Below are positions 6,058 to 6,309 of a stretch of DNA of 6,309 bases, piece by piece. The stretch lies in contig VBGQ01000036.1 of the NCBI GenBank assembly GCA_005882055.1, forward strand, positions 1 through 6,309, in the 5' to 3' direction. The notes beneath the pieces were generated by a model. That model was given only the letters and a program-made list of their open reading frames with translations. It ran no database searches and had not been told where the DNA came from. The stretch is from Chloroflexota bacterium (lineage in GTDB: Bacteria > Chloroflexota > Limnocylindria > QHBO01). The stretch's first letter is position 1, and each line of letters starts with the position of its first letter. The position numbers and the translations under genes are program-made.

Positions 6058-6067
6058 GCAGGCCTGC
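6058..6067. repeat. 10-bp perfect palindrome GCAGGCCTGC
   Basis: This is a perfect inverted repeat in the 138-bp divergent region between the agmatinase and DUF2203-like genes, just downstream of the predicted agmatinase transcription start. It could be an operator half-site or short hairpin in the leader. At this GC content such palindromes also arise by chance. Confidence 0.25.
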
Positions 6068-6085
6068 CGGGCGTGCGTCGCGCGG

Positions 6086-6094
6086 ATGCTAGCA
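6086..6094 (-). promoter_or_regulatory. Putative extended -10 promoter of the agmatinase gene
   Basis: On the - strand TGCTAGCAT reads as TGn (6094-6092) plus TAGCAT (6091-6086), an extended -10. No good -35 is seen 16-18 bp upstream, which extended -10 promoters can tolerate. The start point would be near 6079, leaving a leader of about 80 nt that includes the palindrome at 6058-6067 and the AGGAGG at 6014-6019. Confidence 0.4.
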
Positions 6095-6122
6095 AAGCCT
6101 CGCTGCCGGGGCATTGGTTGGC

Positions 6123-6128
6123 TACCAT
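6123..6128 (+). promoter_or_regulatory. Putative -10 element of the DUF2203-like gene (leaderless-type)
   Basis: TACCAT ends 9 nt before the ATG at 6138, the same spacing as in the zinc-ribbon gene promoter. The hexamer 17 bp upstream (TCGCTG) is a poor -35. No Shine-Dalgarno precedes the ATG. Confidence 0.4.
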
Positions 6129-6137
6129 CGGGCTCCG

Positions 6138-6309
6138 ATGGAGGCTCGTGCGACCTACAGCCTCGACGAGGCACGCGCGCTGGTGCCGCAGCTGCGCGCC
6201 ATCCTGCTGCAGCTCGCTGTCGAGAAGCGCCGATTCGACGATGCGCTGGCCGCCTTGCACGAGCAGCACGCGTCGGAAAATGGCGGGCCGCACAGCGAGG
6301 TCGACCGGC
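6138..6309 (+). CDS. DUF2203-like protein (3' truncated)
   Basis: 57 codons are visible before the window ends. The start MEARATYSLDEARALVPQLR, followed by a helical charged stretch (LQLAVEKRRFDDALAALHEQ), matches the usual opening of DUF2203 proteins: a short F/Y-(S/T)-L-x-E-A-x-x-L-x-P-x-L-R motif leading into a long helix. Family members are small (about 120-150 residues) and of unknown function, so more than half the gene is outside the window. The ATG has no Shine-Dalgarno, and a -10-like TACCAT lies 9 nt upstream. It is divergent from the agmatinase gene. The identification rests on the N-terminal motif only. Confidence 0.65.
   Translation, partial: MEARATYSLDEARALVPQLRAILLQLAVEKRRFDDALAALHEQHASENGGPHSEVDR

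Noticed and set aside
5016..6092. 358-codon + strand open frame antisense to the agmatinase
   Set aside because: No domain is recognisable; the - strand frame contains every ureohydrolase metal motif.

Overview
The window is gene-dense, high-GC bacterial DNA with short intergenic gaps and GTG as well as ATG starts. It holds five complete protein genes, one complete but unidentified membrane protein gene, and two genes cut by the window edges. The gene set (fused MoaD-MoaE, DUF2203-like protein, zinc-ribbon membrane protein, actinobacterial/Chloroflexota-type ureohydrolase) suggests an uncultured high-GC Chloroflexota such as Limnocylindria, or a deep-branching actinobacterial lineage. This placement is an impression from protein style, not a computed result. 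I saw no tRNA, rRNA, CRISPR array, insertion sequence or phage gene.

Layout. Positions 1-3029 (+ strand) form a tight co-directional run: a 5'-truncated NAD(P)-type aldehyde dehydrogenase, a small soluble Rieske [2Fe-2S] ferredoxin, an 8-helix membrane protein of unknown family, and a MoaD-MoaE fusion (molybdopterin synthase). Gaps are 0-9 bp, and the membrane gene starts inside the Rieske stop codon, so co-transcription and translational coupling are likely. A P-loop nucleotide kinase-like gene (3033-3560, - strand) faces this run with only 3 bp between the stop codons. From a 78-bp divergent promoter region a zinc-ribbon / single-TM / secreted-domain protein (3639-4928, +) leaves in the other direction. 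Its 3' end overlaps by 27 bp the 3' end of an agmatinase/ureohydrolase gene (4902-5999, -). A 138-bp divergent region follows, then the start of a DUF2203-like gene (6138-end, +).

How the genes may work together. The Rieske ferredoxin and membrane protein look like a paired electron-transfer unit, and the MoaDE fusion makes the molybdopterin dithiolene needed by molybdoenzymes. No molybdoenzyme is visible, so any joint redox role of the four-gene run is inference. The ureohydrolase, kinase and zinc-ribbon protein are probably separate single-gene units.

The most notable non-coding signal is that three divergently transcribed genes (kinase, zinc-ribbon, DUF2203) each have a -10-like hexamer (TACCAT, CACAAT, TACCAT) ending only 9-10 nt before the ATG, with no Shine-Dalgarno. 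This points to leaderless or nearly leaderless mRNAs. The agmatinase instead has an extended -10, a leader of about 80 nt and an AGGAGG. Nothing here is a clearly new defence or mobile system. The most open question is the Rieske / 8-TM pair.
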